The position numbers and the translations under genes were made by a program. This document shows positions 17,266-26,219 of a stretch of 64,000 nucleotides of DNA, piece after piece (position 1 is the stretch's first letter; each line of letters opens with the position of its first letter). Location of the stretch: positions 157,367-221,366 of the forward strand of contig CAXBBL010000009.1 in NCBI GenBank assembly GCA_963974215.1. The letters are read 5' to 3'. Origin of the DNA: Croceimicrobium sp963974215 (GTDB lineage: Bacteria > Bacteroidota > Bacteroidia > Flavobacteriales > Schleiferiaceae). A model generated the notes under the pieces. That model was not told where the DNA came from. It did not search any database and worked only from the letters and a program-made list of their open reading frames with translations.

Positions 17266-19062
17266 TTATTTTACCATTAGCTTTAATGCAATGGGCTTTT
17301 TATCAGTGTTAAGCAAAATAATATAGGTGCCGCTGGCCAGTCCTTTGAATTCTAAATTTGAGTTCGGAGCAAAGATCTCTTTCACTTTCCTTCCACCTAA
17401 AGTATATACGCTAAGATTATTTACCCTTATGTGATCCTCCCAGCTTAAAGTCACTTCCCCTTGGCTAGGATTAGGATAAAGGTTAAAATCACTTTTTTGA
17501 ACTTCCTCTAAGGAGATGTTTCCCGGGTCTTGCACATTAATAGTGAAGGCCATCCCTTCTTTAAAAACTGAATTACCATTCGCATCAAATCCAATCGTAT
17601 CACAATATGTACTCATGCAAGTATCGCCGTGGTTTACCGAAACCGTAGTCAAACATAAGATATAACTCGCGGCAACGGGCGCATAGGTGTGAGTGGGTAA
17701 GCGAGTGTTAGAGGTGTTCCCATCTCCGAAGTCCCATAACCAAGATGAAATGCTTGCACCAAGATTTACTCTTGATAGTTCCAAAATAGTTATTTGTCCT
17801 GGCTGGGTAGTATCCGTATCGATTACAAAGCGGCTGTTGCATTGGAGTGGCCATGTATTTGGGCTTACTGCTATTGTATCGCATTTTGTATCTACACAAG
17901 TGTAGCCAGAACCCGTAGTGGTTATTGTTAGACACACATTCTAGTTGCTATCTGTTGCATATTGGTGAAAGGCATGCCGACTCGTTGAATTGTTTAACTG
18001 TTGCCCATCGCCAAAGTCCCAAGAGTAGCGAACCGTCGATCCCCCAGAGTAATTAGGATGAGCAGTAAAGTGTATTTGCCTGGCGTTGATGTCAGTTTTC
18101 CAGGTATCAATATAAAAGGCAGCCTGGCAGCTTAGGGGATTGAAAGGTAATGTGAAGCTGAAACATCTTGTTGAAATACAAGTATCGTTGAAGCTAGCTC
18201 TTATAGTGGTTGAAGTGTGGCAAATTTGGTAGGTACCATCTGCCGCATAAGTATGCACAATTGAATCGGCAGAAGTAGTGATAGAGTTACCATCCCCAAA
18301 ATCAATGGTATAGGTTGTTGAGTATCCGTTTGCTGTAACCAATGATGGGCGAAATAAAATGCTTCGCTGGACAAAGTTGGAGCTTACGGTGTCTATTTGT
18401 AAGAAAGTATTGCAAGAGAGAGGAGGGGCGACTGGAATAGTGTCGCAACTTTGAGTACAAGCACTATCGGTGCGGGCATAACAGGCATTTAAAATTCTCG
18501 AGCTCAGACTAGTTAATGGAATGGCAATCGAATCGTAATTGGGATTGCCCATGGATGGTTGCACAAAATTTTGTCCATTAAAAGTAAAGGAATGTCGCAC
18601 TCGGTTGCCTGGTATTGTTACCGCAGCGGAGTCTCTTAAGGCATAGGCTTGGGTAGAAGCGAAGCCGTTTTTTACCGTGAATTTTAGATGCGCTTGACAA
18701 GAATTAGGAGGGCAGAAAACACTTATCGTGTCGTTTTGACTGGTAAGCCCGTGGACGAAATAGGCTGTGCGATAGTTGTTATTACAATCTTTGGTAAAGG
18801 CCATTATGGAGTCGCCAACTCGGAGGTTTCCTAAGGGGTAAGCCGCTATGCCAGCAGAGTTGGTATAGGCTGGGATCACATCTACCATTTTTAGATATTG
18901 GGCATTTACACCTTGAATATGCTTTGGAATAAAAAAGATAGCCGCACCATCAATGGGATTAGAGTTTAAATCAGTAAGGGTAACTGAAATCGATGCACTT
19001 TGAGAGGAAAGGGAAAAGCTACAGAGTAGAGTGGCCAAGAAAGCGAAATAGTATGATTTCAT
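17266..19062 (-). pseudogene. T9SS-exported PKD-repeat protein interrupted by an amber codon
   Basis: One continuous frame of 599 codons with a single internal TAG at 17941-17943 (codon 374). Before it are a signal peptide, a carboxypeptidase-regulatory-like region and two PKD domains (IDFGDGNS, WDFGDGQQ). After it are the rest of PKD 2, PKD 3 (WDFGDGNTS) and a type A sorting domain (LYPNPSQGEVTLSWED ... SGTYIILLNTD). Aligning the PKD ends shows the stop replaces a conserved tyrosine: DGTYQIC and AASYILC against DSN*NVC. A single base change from TAT/TAC to TAG explains it. The truncated product would lack the T9SS signal. A sequencing error or suppression cannot be excluded. Confidence 0.8.
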
Positions 19063-19291
19063 GAAATAGGTTTTTAGTAATACATCAAAAGTGTACTATT
19101 TATCGAGGCAACACCACCGTAAATGATTGCGAGAAGGATTTTAACTATTAATCGATACTATAAAATTTAGAATTTGAATATTTTCTAAGGGAATGTTGGG
19201 GGTATTGAATTTGAGTGTTTTAGGGTCTCAAAATCGAGTGATTTATACTGATAATCTTTGGTCATAATTTTTGAATAATAGGTATAAAAAC

Positions 19292-20070
19292 TTATTCTTC
19301 AAAATACTCAATGGGGTTGAGGTAAAACATTTTTCGCCAGCCTTGTCGATCTTGGTCCATTCGCCAAGGGTAGGGAATTAGCGTGACAATAGAATAATGC
19401 AAGTGAGGCGCTTTGCCCGCGGCATTACCGCTGCTACCTACAGTACCGATTTCATCTTTTTTGCTAACCAAAGAAAAAGCGGAGGTTTTAATTTCATTAA
19501 GATGAGCGTAATAATGCAAGCGCCATTTCGGGCCGAGGACGAGAACGAAATTACCACCCATACTGATCTGCCCAGCATATAATACGATTCCTGCCGTGGC
19601 AGAATTTATTCGCGTTCCTTCTTTAGGGAAGACATCAACGCCTTTGTGGGTGATGGACTTTCCCCATGGATAATACCAAAATGAATCGGGGTGATAATCT
19701 GATTTTGAGGCTTCAACTACGGGCATACTGAGGTTTTGAGGTACTACTAACCTGAGTCCGACCTAAAATTATAGCCTCAGATTTTCAATAAAAAGAAAAG
19801 GCTAGCCTAGATCGTGCAGCTGTAGCGGGCTACAGCAAATGAGCTAGATGCAGGATTTTCGCTTTTATTGGAAAAAACTTGTAAGCCTCTTCTAAAAAGC
19901 AGTTTTTGGCGCCTTAGCCGTTCACAATAGCCCGCTATTGCTTCACCGCTTCGGCTTAAAACCCACTATTTATAAGAGGTCTGAGGCCTAACTTTACATC
20001 GAACTCAGGTTACTAAGCCCGTTAGGATTACGAGAAGAAAGCCGACTGCTATTTTATTTCTTTTTTTCAA
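19292..20070 (-). pseudogene. M23-family peptidase gene split by mobile element C
   Basis: The downstream piece (ATG at 19726, 144 aa) holds the M23 domain: HKGVD zinc site, YYAHLNEI and HLHYS. It lacks any signal or anchor. Beyond the element, minus-strand bases 20070-20012 encode MKKRNKIAVGFLLVILTGLV from a TTG start, a typical basic-hydrophobic signal anchor, in the matching frame. Deleting 19749-20011 plus one ACT duplicate gives a 513-base ORF of 170 aa with no stop. In the present sequence the anchor segment stops in the element's end (TGA). The residual 144-aa cytosolic protein may be made but should not reach peptidoglycan. Confidence 0.85.
19749..20011 (+). mobile_element. Miniature inverted-repeat element, copy C (263 bp), inserted in the M23 gene
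   Basis: The ends are AACCTGAGTCCGACC at left and, on the minus strand, AACCTGAGTTCGATG at right, pairing over about 31 bp to CCTCAG. The target duplication is ACT (19746-19748 and 20012-20014). The internal hairpin GCTGTAG-CGGG-CTACAGC is at 19819-19836. It has exactly the same length as copy B and carries no ORF of note. The frame restoration of the interrupted gene shows the exact boundaries and that this sequence has moved. Confidence 0.92.
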
Positions 20071-20095
20071 AAGCCTTCGTTTATTGAAAGAGCTG

Positions 20096-20731
20096 CTATA
20101 AATTCACATCTATACTATAAAGCGCAATAATGTAAATATTAAATGCGGTCAGGGATACTAAATAGGGTTGGTAATCGCGCTTATTTTTATGATCCCAAAG
20201 AATGAGCGCAATTAAAATAATAATTATTAGAAGATAGGGCAGATGTAAGGGGCCTAGTTCTTTAAGTTCTAGCAGAAAGAAGATAATTCGCCCCAAAGTA
20301 GGCCCAATAAAAATAAGGGCGGTGGCGATCATGTAGCGCATGTGCTTAGCGATTTTATCCTTATTCTTAATAGCTAGCAAGTAGAATGAAAGAAGTAGCC
20401 CTATATCAAAAGTAGCATTTAAAGGAAAAAGTCCTTTGCTATATTCTTTAATCATCTGGGGAATAAAGGATAGAATTAAAGCAAGGAAAATAAAGTAGGA
20501 TAACTGGCCGATAAGACGATGCAGTTTAAAATTGTTGGCCCTAATTAGCAGGGGCTGCCCAATTAAGAGGAGAATCCACAAAGAAGCGGCCAAGGCATGG
20601 AGATGAGTGTAAACATCAACCGATCCTTTGAACTCGGGACTAACAACAAAATAAGTTTTGTAAAATCCTAAGAAGGTCAAAGGAATAAAAAGCAAAAAAA
20701 GATAACCGATATTTTTATATCCCTTCTCCAT
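20096..20731 (-). CDS. Multi-pass membrane protein of unknown function
   Basis: A 211-aa protein with about six to seven transmembrane helices. Conserved-looking polar residues in the membrane include H-LHALAASLW, LHRLIGQLSY and KHMRYM. The HxHAxxxxxW and LHRxxGxxxY patterns recall the DUF2306/DUF420-type membrane families, but I cannot assign it firmly. The gene ends 25 bases upstream of the old M23 start, so the two may once have been co-transcribed. Confidence 0.72.
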   Translation of the reverse strand: MEKGYKNIGYLFLLFIPLTFLGFYKTYFVVSPEFKGSVDVYTHLHALAASLWILLLIGQPLLIRANNFKLHRLIGQLSYFIFLALILSFIPQMIKEYSKGLFPLNATFDIGLLLSFYLLAIKNKDKIAKHMRYMIATALIFIGPTLGRIIFFLLELKELGPLHLPYLLIIIILIALILWDHKNKRDYQPYLVSLTAFNIYIIALYSIDVNL

Positions 20732-20938
20732 GGTAATTGGGCATTAATGATGGTAAATTTAACAATCAGTCCTTAGAAGTAAATTCTTCAGGTTTAGATT
20801 CACTGCAATTAATTAAGAAAGGCTAGAAGTATTGGTTTTGGTAAATGATTTTTCTGCAAAATATTTCCATCTGGCTAGAGGCCCTATGATTGTGGGCTTA
20901 AAAAACTATTTTTACTGCACCAAACCAAATTAAGCCAG

Positions 20939-23305
20939 GTGGACTTTAGGCCATTACTTTTGAGTCTCTTTTTGGGATTGAGCACACTTGCCTTTTCTCA
21001 AAATTTAACTCAATCCATCAAAGGGAAAGTACTAGACGCAGATACCAAGCAAACTCTTATTGGAGTTAGCGTAATTCTCGCTGATTCAGATCCGCCTTTA
21101 GGCACAATGACAGATGTTAATGGTCATTTCATACTTAAAGATGTGCCTATTGGAAGACATGATTTATTCTTTAGTTATATGGGTTATGAAGATGCGGCCG
21201 CAAGACAAATACTTGTAGAAAGCGGCAAGCAGGCAGTTATCAATATCAGCTTAAAAGAAAGCTTAACCCAACTAGCCGAGGTTAATGTAGTTGCAAAATC
21301 AGATCAAAATAGGGCTATAAATGTAATGGCAAGTGTTAGTGCTCGTCAGCTTAGCGTTGAGTCTACATCACGCATTGCAGCAGGTATAAGTGATCCAGCA
21401 AGAACTGCTCAATCTTTTGCTGGTGTTGCCAGTTCTAATGATGAGGGTAATGAGCTGGTAATAAGAGGAAACTCCCCTAGAGGTATGCTTTGGCGGATGG
21501 AAGGGGTAGAGATTCCTAATCCAAATCATTTTACCGATGGTGAAGGAAGCGCCGGTGGAGGTGTTAGTGCACTAAGCACTCAAGTTCTGGCAAACTCTGA
21601 TTTTTATACTGCTGCTTTTCCTGCAGAGTATGGTAATGCCCTATCCGGTGTTTTTGACTTAAAACTAAGGAATGGGAACTATGATAAACGTGAGTATTCA
21701 GTACAGCTTGGAGTTTTAGGAGCACAGCTTTCTGCAGAAGGACCCTTGAAAGAAAATTCGGAGGCAAGTTACCTGATAAATTATAGATACTCAACATTAG
21801 AAATGTTATCGGCGGCTGGAATTAATGTAACCTCAGGAGATATAATCCCTCGTTTTCAAGACATTTCTTTTAAACTAAACTTACCAACTGAAAGTTTTGG
21901 TCGCTTTGCCATATGGGGTCTTGGTGCGATGAGTTCTGCGGGAATTACAGCTGAAGCTGATACAAGTAAGTGGGAATTTAGAAGCCAGCGCTTTGGCGAA
22001 ACAGAAAAGCATAAAATTGGAATTCTTGGATTAAATCATAACTATCTTTTAAAAAATCGAAAATCCTATATCAAAACAGTGCTGTCAGTCTCTTACAGTA
22101 GCTTTAACAAAATACAGGATAGTTTAAATTTTAATGCGGTTTCAAGTATTGTTAGTAATCAAGGCTTTGAAAATGCCAGCATAAGACTAAACTCTTATTT
22201 TAATCACAAAATAGGTGCAAAAAATCTTTTGCGTGCAGGTGTTAACCTTGAAAGTCCACAATATGCGCTGAAAGAAGAAAACCTAAACTATGATACGGGA
22301 GTCTTAAATACTGTTATTAACGAAAATGGCCATAGCTATGTTTTTAGAGTATATGGCCAATGGCAGCATAGATTTAATACTCGGCTAGAGATTAATAGTG
22401 GATTTCACTACACACACTTTTTACTTAACAACAAGAATGCACTAGAACCCAGATTTGGACTCAACTATCAAGTGAACGATGCTCATAAACTAAGTTTTGG
22501 TGCTGGCCTCCATAGCCGTCTTGAACCAATGAGTATTTATTTGGCAAGTAAAAATGAAAATGGAATCTCAACTCAGCCAAACAAGAACCTGGCATTGACT
22601 AAAGCTTTGCACTTAGTGGGCGGTTACAGTTGGTTATTAGCGAAAAATCTTAGTTTAAAGCTAGAGCTGTATTATCAGTACCTTTATGATGTTCCAGTAA
22701 GACAAGGTGATACTACTGGCGTGTTAAGTTTGCTCAATTTCGGCAGTGGGATCACAAATGAAAATTATAGCAATCTTGGAAATGGGGAAAACTATGGAAT
22801 CGAACTAAGCATAGAGAAACACTTTAGCCAAGCTTATTATTTTCTTTTCACAAGCTCATTATTTGAATCCAAATATACTATACCTGGTTTTAAAGCTAGA
22901 GACACAAGATTTAATTCTAATTATATATTTAATGCTTTAGGCGGCAAAGAATGGACTGTCGGGAATGACAAGGATCAAATACTAGGACTAAACCTTCGCA
23001 CTATATGGCGTGGTGGCTATCGGTTCATTCCATATGATCTCGATGCTTCAGCAAATCTTGGTAAAGCTATTCTAGATTATAAAAACGCTTTTAATGAAAG
23101 GCTAAAAGATTATATGAGAATAGACCTTGGAGTCACTTACCAAAAAAGTAACGCTAATTGGTCTTGGAAGCTTAGTCTTAACCTTCAAAATGTGACTAAT
23201 CGACTAAATGTTTGGGGACAGACCTATAATGCGGAAAATGATAGTGTAGAAGTATTTTATATGAATGGATTACTTCCAGTAATTAATTATCGGGTACAAT
23301 TCTAA
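20939..23305 (+). CDS. TonB-dependent receptor with CarboxypepD_reg-like N-terminus
   Basis: A 788-aa outer-membrane receptor. Signal peptide ~1-20, carboxypeptidase-regulatory-like domain ~27-110 (IKGKVLDADTKQTLIGVSV ... FSYMGYE), plug domain ~125-250 containing RGNSPRGMLWRMEGVEIPNP, then a beta-barrel ending in an aromatic residue (YRVQF). There is no SusD partner, so it is not a classic polysaccharide locus; the ligand is unknown. The start is a GTG at 20939, since there is no in-frame ATG that keeps the signal peptide. It converges on an ECF sigma/membrane-protein pair, a possible regulatory link that I only infer. Confidence 0.87.
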   Translation: MDFRPLLLSLFLGLSTLAFSQNLTQSIKGKVLDADTKQTLIGVSVILADSDPPLGTMTDVNGHFILKDVPIGRHDLFFSYMGYEDAAARQILVESGKQAVINISLKESLTQLAEVNVVAKSDQNRAINVMASVSARQLSVESTSRIAAGISDPARTAQSFAGVASSNDEGNELVIRGNSPRGMLWRMEGVEIPNPNHFTDGEGSAGGGVSALSTQVLANSDFYTAAFPAEYGNALSGVFDLKLRNGNYDKREYSVQLGVLGAQLSAEGPLKENSEASYLINYRYSTLEMLSAAGINVTSGDIIPRFQDISFKLNLPTESFGRFAIWGLGAMSSAGITAEADTSKWEFRSQRFGETEKHKIGILGLNHNYLLKNRKSYIKTVLSVSYSSFNKIQDSLNFNAVSSIVSNQGFENASIRLNSYFNHKIGAKNLLRAGVNLESPQYALKEENLNYDTGVLNTVINENGHSYVFRVYGQWQHRFNTRLEINSGFHYTHFLLNNKNALEPRFGLNYQVNDAHKLSFGAGLHSRLEPMSIYLASKNENGISTQPNKNLALTKALHLVGGYSWLLAKNLSLKLELYYQYLYDVPVRQGDTTGVLSLLNFGSGITNENYSNLGNGENYGIELSIEKHFSQAYYFLFTSSLFESKYTIPGFKARDTRFNSNYIFNALGGKEWTVGNDKDQILGLNLRTIWRGGYRFIPYDLDASANLGKAILDYKNAFNERLKDYMRIDLGVTYQKSNANWSWKLSLNLQNVTNRLNVWGQTYNAENDSVEVFYMNGLLPVINYRVQF

Positions 23306-23364
23306 GTAAATAAGCCGCAAACAAGGGCCTGAGACTCTAACTATTTCCTGCAGAAAACCTTACC

Positions 23365-23437
23365 AAAAAGAGTTCGACCTAAAATTATAGCCGTAGATTT
23401 TCAATAAAAAGAAAAGACTAGTCTGGATCGTGCAGCT
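23365..23437 (+). mobile_element. Miniature element, truncated copy D (left half)
   Basis: Matches the left end and left third of copies B and C: GAGTTCGACC, then ATTTTCAATAAAAAGAAAAG, then GGATCGTGCAGCT. Homology stops abruptly near 23437 before the internal hairpin, and no right end follows. It is a decayed or recombined fragment in the gap between the TonB receptor and the sigma operon. Confidence 0.7.
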
Positions 23438-23483
23438 CTAGCCCACTATGATGTAACCAAAACTTCCTGTTAAAGCAGCGCCT

Positions 23484-24125
23484 TCAATCTTGCGCCTCTA
23501 GATCCTTCTCAATAGTTTCGATATTTTCTAAAATGGGTTTGAGATCGGTGCGAGCGGCTTTTTTATTAAGCCATACAATGAAAAGGTAAAAAATAAAGAG
23601 CCCAGTAAGGGTTACTATTTTGCCATTTAGGCTTAAGGGTAAAAGTCTTGCGGCGATGGGGTTATCCCACTGGTAGTCAATAGGGTTGCCCAGCCCGAGA
23701 ATGAATAGAAAGTTGGTGATAAAAGAGGGGCCGGCATACCAATAAGCGGCCGAATCCAATAATTTCACCTGCTTCAGCATAAGCTGTTTTTTATAAGCTA
23801 GTTGTTCGCTTAGCGACAAGGAAAGCGACTCGATACTATTTTGCTTTTTGGACTTCCAAAAGCGGAAAATGACAAAGACAAACCAAAGGATGGATAGATA
23901 GCAAGAGAATTGGGTTAAGGGAAAGGGAATGGCATAGGCGAAAAAGCTAAAAATAACAATACCGAAAAACGATGCTGCAATTTCTCGAATATCGCGCTGG
24001 CGGATGTGCTTTTGAACTTCAGCTAGCCTCAAATCAAACTCTTCGATTAACTGCTGCGTTTTAATACTTATCTGCGCCGTTTTGGAAGAGCCTTGCCAGA
24101 TGTTTTTTAGTTCTTGTTCTAACAT
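23484..24125 (-). CDS. Membrane protein co-transcribed with the ECF sigma factor (possible anti-sigma)
   Basis: A 213-aa protein with an N-terminal cytosolic helical region of about 60 residues (LEQELKNIWQGSS ... LRLAEVQKHIRQRDIREI), then two hydrophobic segments near 55-95, a loop, and two more near 135-195. The ATG at 24125 is one base after the sigma stop, so translation is coupled. A start 30 bases further upstream would overlap the sigma gene. Gene position and topology fit an anti-sigma-like partner, but I see no recognisable anti-sigma domain. Confidence 0.65.
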   Translation of the reverse strand: MLEQELKNIWQGSSKTAQISIKTQQLIEEFDLRLAEVQKHIRQRDIREIAASFFGIVIFSFFAYAIPFPLTQFSCYLSILWFVFVIFRFWKSKKQNSIESLSLSLSEQLAYKKQLMLKQVKLLDSAAYWYAGPSFITNFLFILGLGNPIDYQWDNPIAARLLPLSLNGKIVTLTGLFIFYLFIVWLNKKAARTDLKPILENIETIEKDLEAQD

Positions 24126-24126
24126 G

Positions 24127-24630
24127 CTATTGGATTTTAGGTGCAATACAGTCAAATAATCGCTGGCGTATTCTTTTCATTTTAACGGCGATATTATTTT
24201 CAGAGAGGCCCGTGATTTCCGCTATTTGCTTGTAGGAAAGCTCATCGAGGTAGAGCACAATAAGGGAAGTGTCGCTAGCATTTAGCTGAGCAATGCACTC
24301 TTTTAAGAAGCGAAACTTTTCTTCTTCAAGGCTGCTGTCCTCAGCCTCAAGATGCTTGATGCTAATCGCCTCAAAAGTGGTGGTTTGGGTATTGCTTTTT
24401 TCGAGCTTCATTTTGGAGCGTAGGGAAACATTGAGGGCAATTCGATACACCCAGGTGTCGATGGAAGACTTAGCCGCAAAGGAGGGAAGGGATTTCCAGA
24501 TCTGAAAAATTACTTCTTGAAACAGATCTTGCGGCTCTAAGGGTGGGGCAGCGTAGATGCGACAAATACGGTAGATTTTGTCTTGGTTATCAATTAGTAC
24601 TTGCTCAAATTTAGCTTGAGAATCGCTCAT
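24127..24630 (-). CDS. ECF-type RNA polymerase sigma factor
   Basis: A 167-aa sigma-70 family protein with region 2 (ICRIYAAPPLEPQDLFQEVIFQIWKSLPSFAAKSSIDTWVYRIALN, including the DLFQEV and WVYRIA motifs) and region 4 (LSYKQIAEITGLSENNIAVKMKRIRQRL helix-turn-helix). It is the first gene of a two-gene operon with the membrane protein downstream. An orphan end of the miniature element lies 12 bases upstream of its start, in the expected promoter or leader. Confidence 0.92.
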   Translation of the reverse strand: MSDSQAKFEQVLIDNQDKIYRICRIYAAPPLEPQDLFQEVIFQIWKSLPSFAAKSSIDTWVYRIALNVSLRSKMKLEKSNTQTTTFEAISIKHLEAEDSSLEEEKFRFLKECIAQLNASDTSLIVLYLDELSYKQIAEITGLSENNIAVKMKRIRQRLFDCIAPKIQ

Positions 24631-24642
24631 GTTTAATGATGT

Positions 24643-24672
24643 CTGAGACCTAATTTTATACCGAACTCAAGT
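24643..24672 (+). mobile_element. Orphan right end of the miniature element, copy E
   Basis: CTGAGACCTAATTTTATACC followed by GAACTCAAGT: a solitary terminal inverted repeat with no partner. It lies directly in front of the sigma factor gene start (24630), so it could influence expression of that operon. Confidence 0.6.
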
Positions 24673-24683
24673 CTAAGCTGAAT

Positions 24684-24896
24684 TTACCCTTTTTTGGATT
24701 CCGCTTTCACTAAGGTATTCTTCACCGAAGCATATCTTAATAGTTCCACGAAAAAGCCCATCAACAAAATAAGACTTATTTTTTGGTAGTCTTCGCCTAA
24801 AATTAAATAAGAGCTGATCATTACCGCTGCCCAAACCAGACTATGGATGATAAAGGTGCGGCTTAGAAGCTGTTTGGTTTTACTAAAGTCTTTCAT
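24684..24896 (-). CDS. Small two-helix membrane protein
   Basis: A 70-aa protein with two hydrophobic stretches (~15-34 and ~41-55) and a lysine-rich C-terminus. I recognise no family. It lies upstream of the sigma operon on the same strand but is separated from it by the orphan element end. Codon use and the clean start make it a plausible gene, but the evidence is limited to topology. Confidence 0.5.
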   Translation of the reverse strand: MKDFSKTKQLLSRTFIIHSLVWAAVMISSYLILGEDYQKISLILLMGFFVELLRYASVKNTLVKAESKKG

Positions 24897-25037
24897 GTTT
24901 TTGAAATTTTAAAGTACCCTTAATTGGGAGTCTTTATTCTTTAGTGACAAGCTTTCGGGAAATGTGACAGAGGAGGTCTCTTTTTTTTGAAAAGATTAAG
25001 CCAACATGCTCAAGATATTATTACTGCGTTTCTTGAA

Positions 25038-25069
25038 AACCTGGGTTCGACGTAAAATTGGGCCTTAGC
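25038..25069 (+). mobile_element. Orphan left end of the miniature element, copy F
   Basis: AACCTGGGTTCGACGTAAAA followed by TTGGGCCTTAG, a well-kept terminal repeat with no matching right end. The rest of the gap 24897-25160 holds no gene. Confidence 0.6.
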
Positions 25070-25160
25070 TTGAAATAATTTCCGCAATAATCTTCTCAGG
25101 TTTCGGAGACTATTTCACCTTCTTTGCGCATCTAGCGAAAGCGAAGAAAAGAGAAATGAT

Positions 25161-25844
25161 TTAGCTAAAAACCTTTTGGTACTTTTCTAAGTACAAATCG
25201 ATACTCTTGCGCTTGTACTGCATAATGTAGCGCGGGTGCTCCAAGGGAATAAGTTCTTTAAAAAGCTTTTCCTCTTTATTGATTTCGTTGAGAAATTTGA
25301 AGTTTTTACCATTGCCCCAAATAATAGCTTTTTCGTTGGAGCCGCAGAGTTCAATTTGCTTTTTAAGCTGCTCAATCATGAAGCTTTTCACACTTTGGTA
25401 GAGTGCCGCTGAATCGTAGTAATTCCAATTTACCCAATTGCCTTTTTTATTGAGATGGGTGAAGCCTAGCGGACAAGCAGCACCAATGAAATAGCGCTGG
25501 TAGAATTTTTCAGGACCGCCGAAATGACGGATGAAAGTATAAACGTATTCCGCCGATGTTTCCGAAGTTTCAATGGCGGTTTCGATCTTACAATCTTCGC
25601 GCAAAGCCTTGGTGTCGGTAAAAGGAATACCGGTTAAACCGGCGCCCAAACGACCGGGATTAATGCCTAAAATTAAATGACGCTTCTTAGTATCGCTATA
25701 ATATTTTTGATAAAACTCGCTTAAAATGCGCTTTACTTCAGGACCGTTTTCCTGATAGGGATTCATCACTTTCGTTTCTTTATCGAGCAGACTTTCGTCG
25801 AGATCTAACTCTTTATAAAACTGTAGAATCTTTCGGTAAAGCAT
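25161..25844 (-). CDS. SMUG2-type uracil-DNA glycosylase family protein (DUF4918)
   Basis: A 227-aa DNA-repair glycosylase-fold protein. The active-site motif LGINPGRLGAGLTGIPFTDT and the C-terminal PLEHPRYIMQY motif (the HP(S/R) loop of UDG-like enzymes) are present, with WGNGKNFKFL before it. It is expected to excise uracil or related bases from DNA. It sits ten bases upstream of no further gene on its strand and follows DUF2237, so it is probably the last or independent gene of a short leftward group. Confidence 0.88.
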   Translation of the reverse strand: MLYRKILQFYKELDLDESLLDKETKVMNPYQENGPEVKRILSEFYQKYYSDTKKRHLILGINPGRLGAGLTGIPFTDTKALREDCKIETAIETSETSAEYVYTFIRHFGGPEKFYQRYFIGAACPLGFTHLNKKGNWVNWNYYDSAALYQSVKSFMIEQLKKQIELCGSNEKAIIWGNGKNFKFLNEINKEEKLFKELIPLEHPRYIMQYKRKSIDLYLEKYQKVFS

Positions 25845-25853
25845 AGGCGTTTA

Positions 25854-26219
25854 TTAGTGGTCGATATGCGCGAAATGCACCAGATCTTGTAATTCGATAA
25901 ATTCTAATAATTTTTCGTGGCAAGCTTCTAAAACCAGTAGAGGTGCGCAGTTGGCTTTGAAGGCATCCATCCAACGACTGGCGCAAACACACCAGCGGTC
26001 GCCTGCTTTTAAACCGGGGAAATTATACTGGGGCATGGGCGTGCTTAAATCGTTGCCTTGCGCTTTACTGTAGGCTAAAAAATCGTCGGTTAGTACTGCG
26101 CAAACGGCATGCACACCGAAATCGGAATCATCGGTGCTGCATTGTCCGTCTCTAAAATAGCCAGTAAGGGGTTCCGTGCTGCAGCTAATAAGGCTCTCGC
26201 CGAAAACGTTTTTTTGCAT
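25854..26219 (-). CDS. DUF2237 family protein
   Basis: A 121-aa protein with the full DUF2237 pattern: N-VFGE-L--CS-EPLTGYFRDG-C-T---D-G-H-VCAV-T--FL-YSK--GNDLSTP-P-YNFPGLK-GD-WC-CA-RW. Several cysteines and histidines are conserved, suggestive of metal binding, though the function is not known. Its start overlaps the stop of the choice-of-anchor I gene by one base (TAATG). Confidence 0.9.
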   Translation of the reverse strand: MQKNVFGESLISCSTEPLTGYFRDGQCSTDDSDFGVHAVCAVLTDDFLAYSKAQGNDLSTPMPQYNFPGLKAGDRWCVCASRWMDAFKANCAPLLVLEACHEKLLEFIELQDLVHFAHIDH

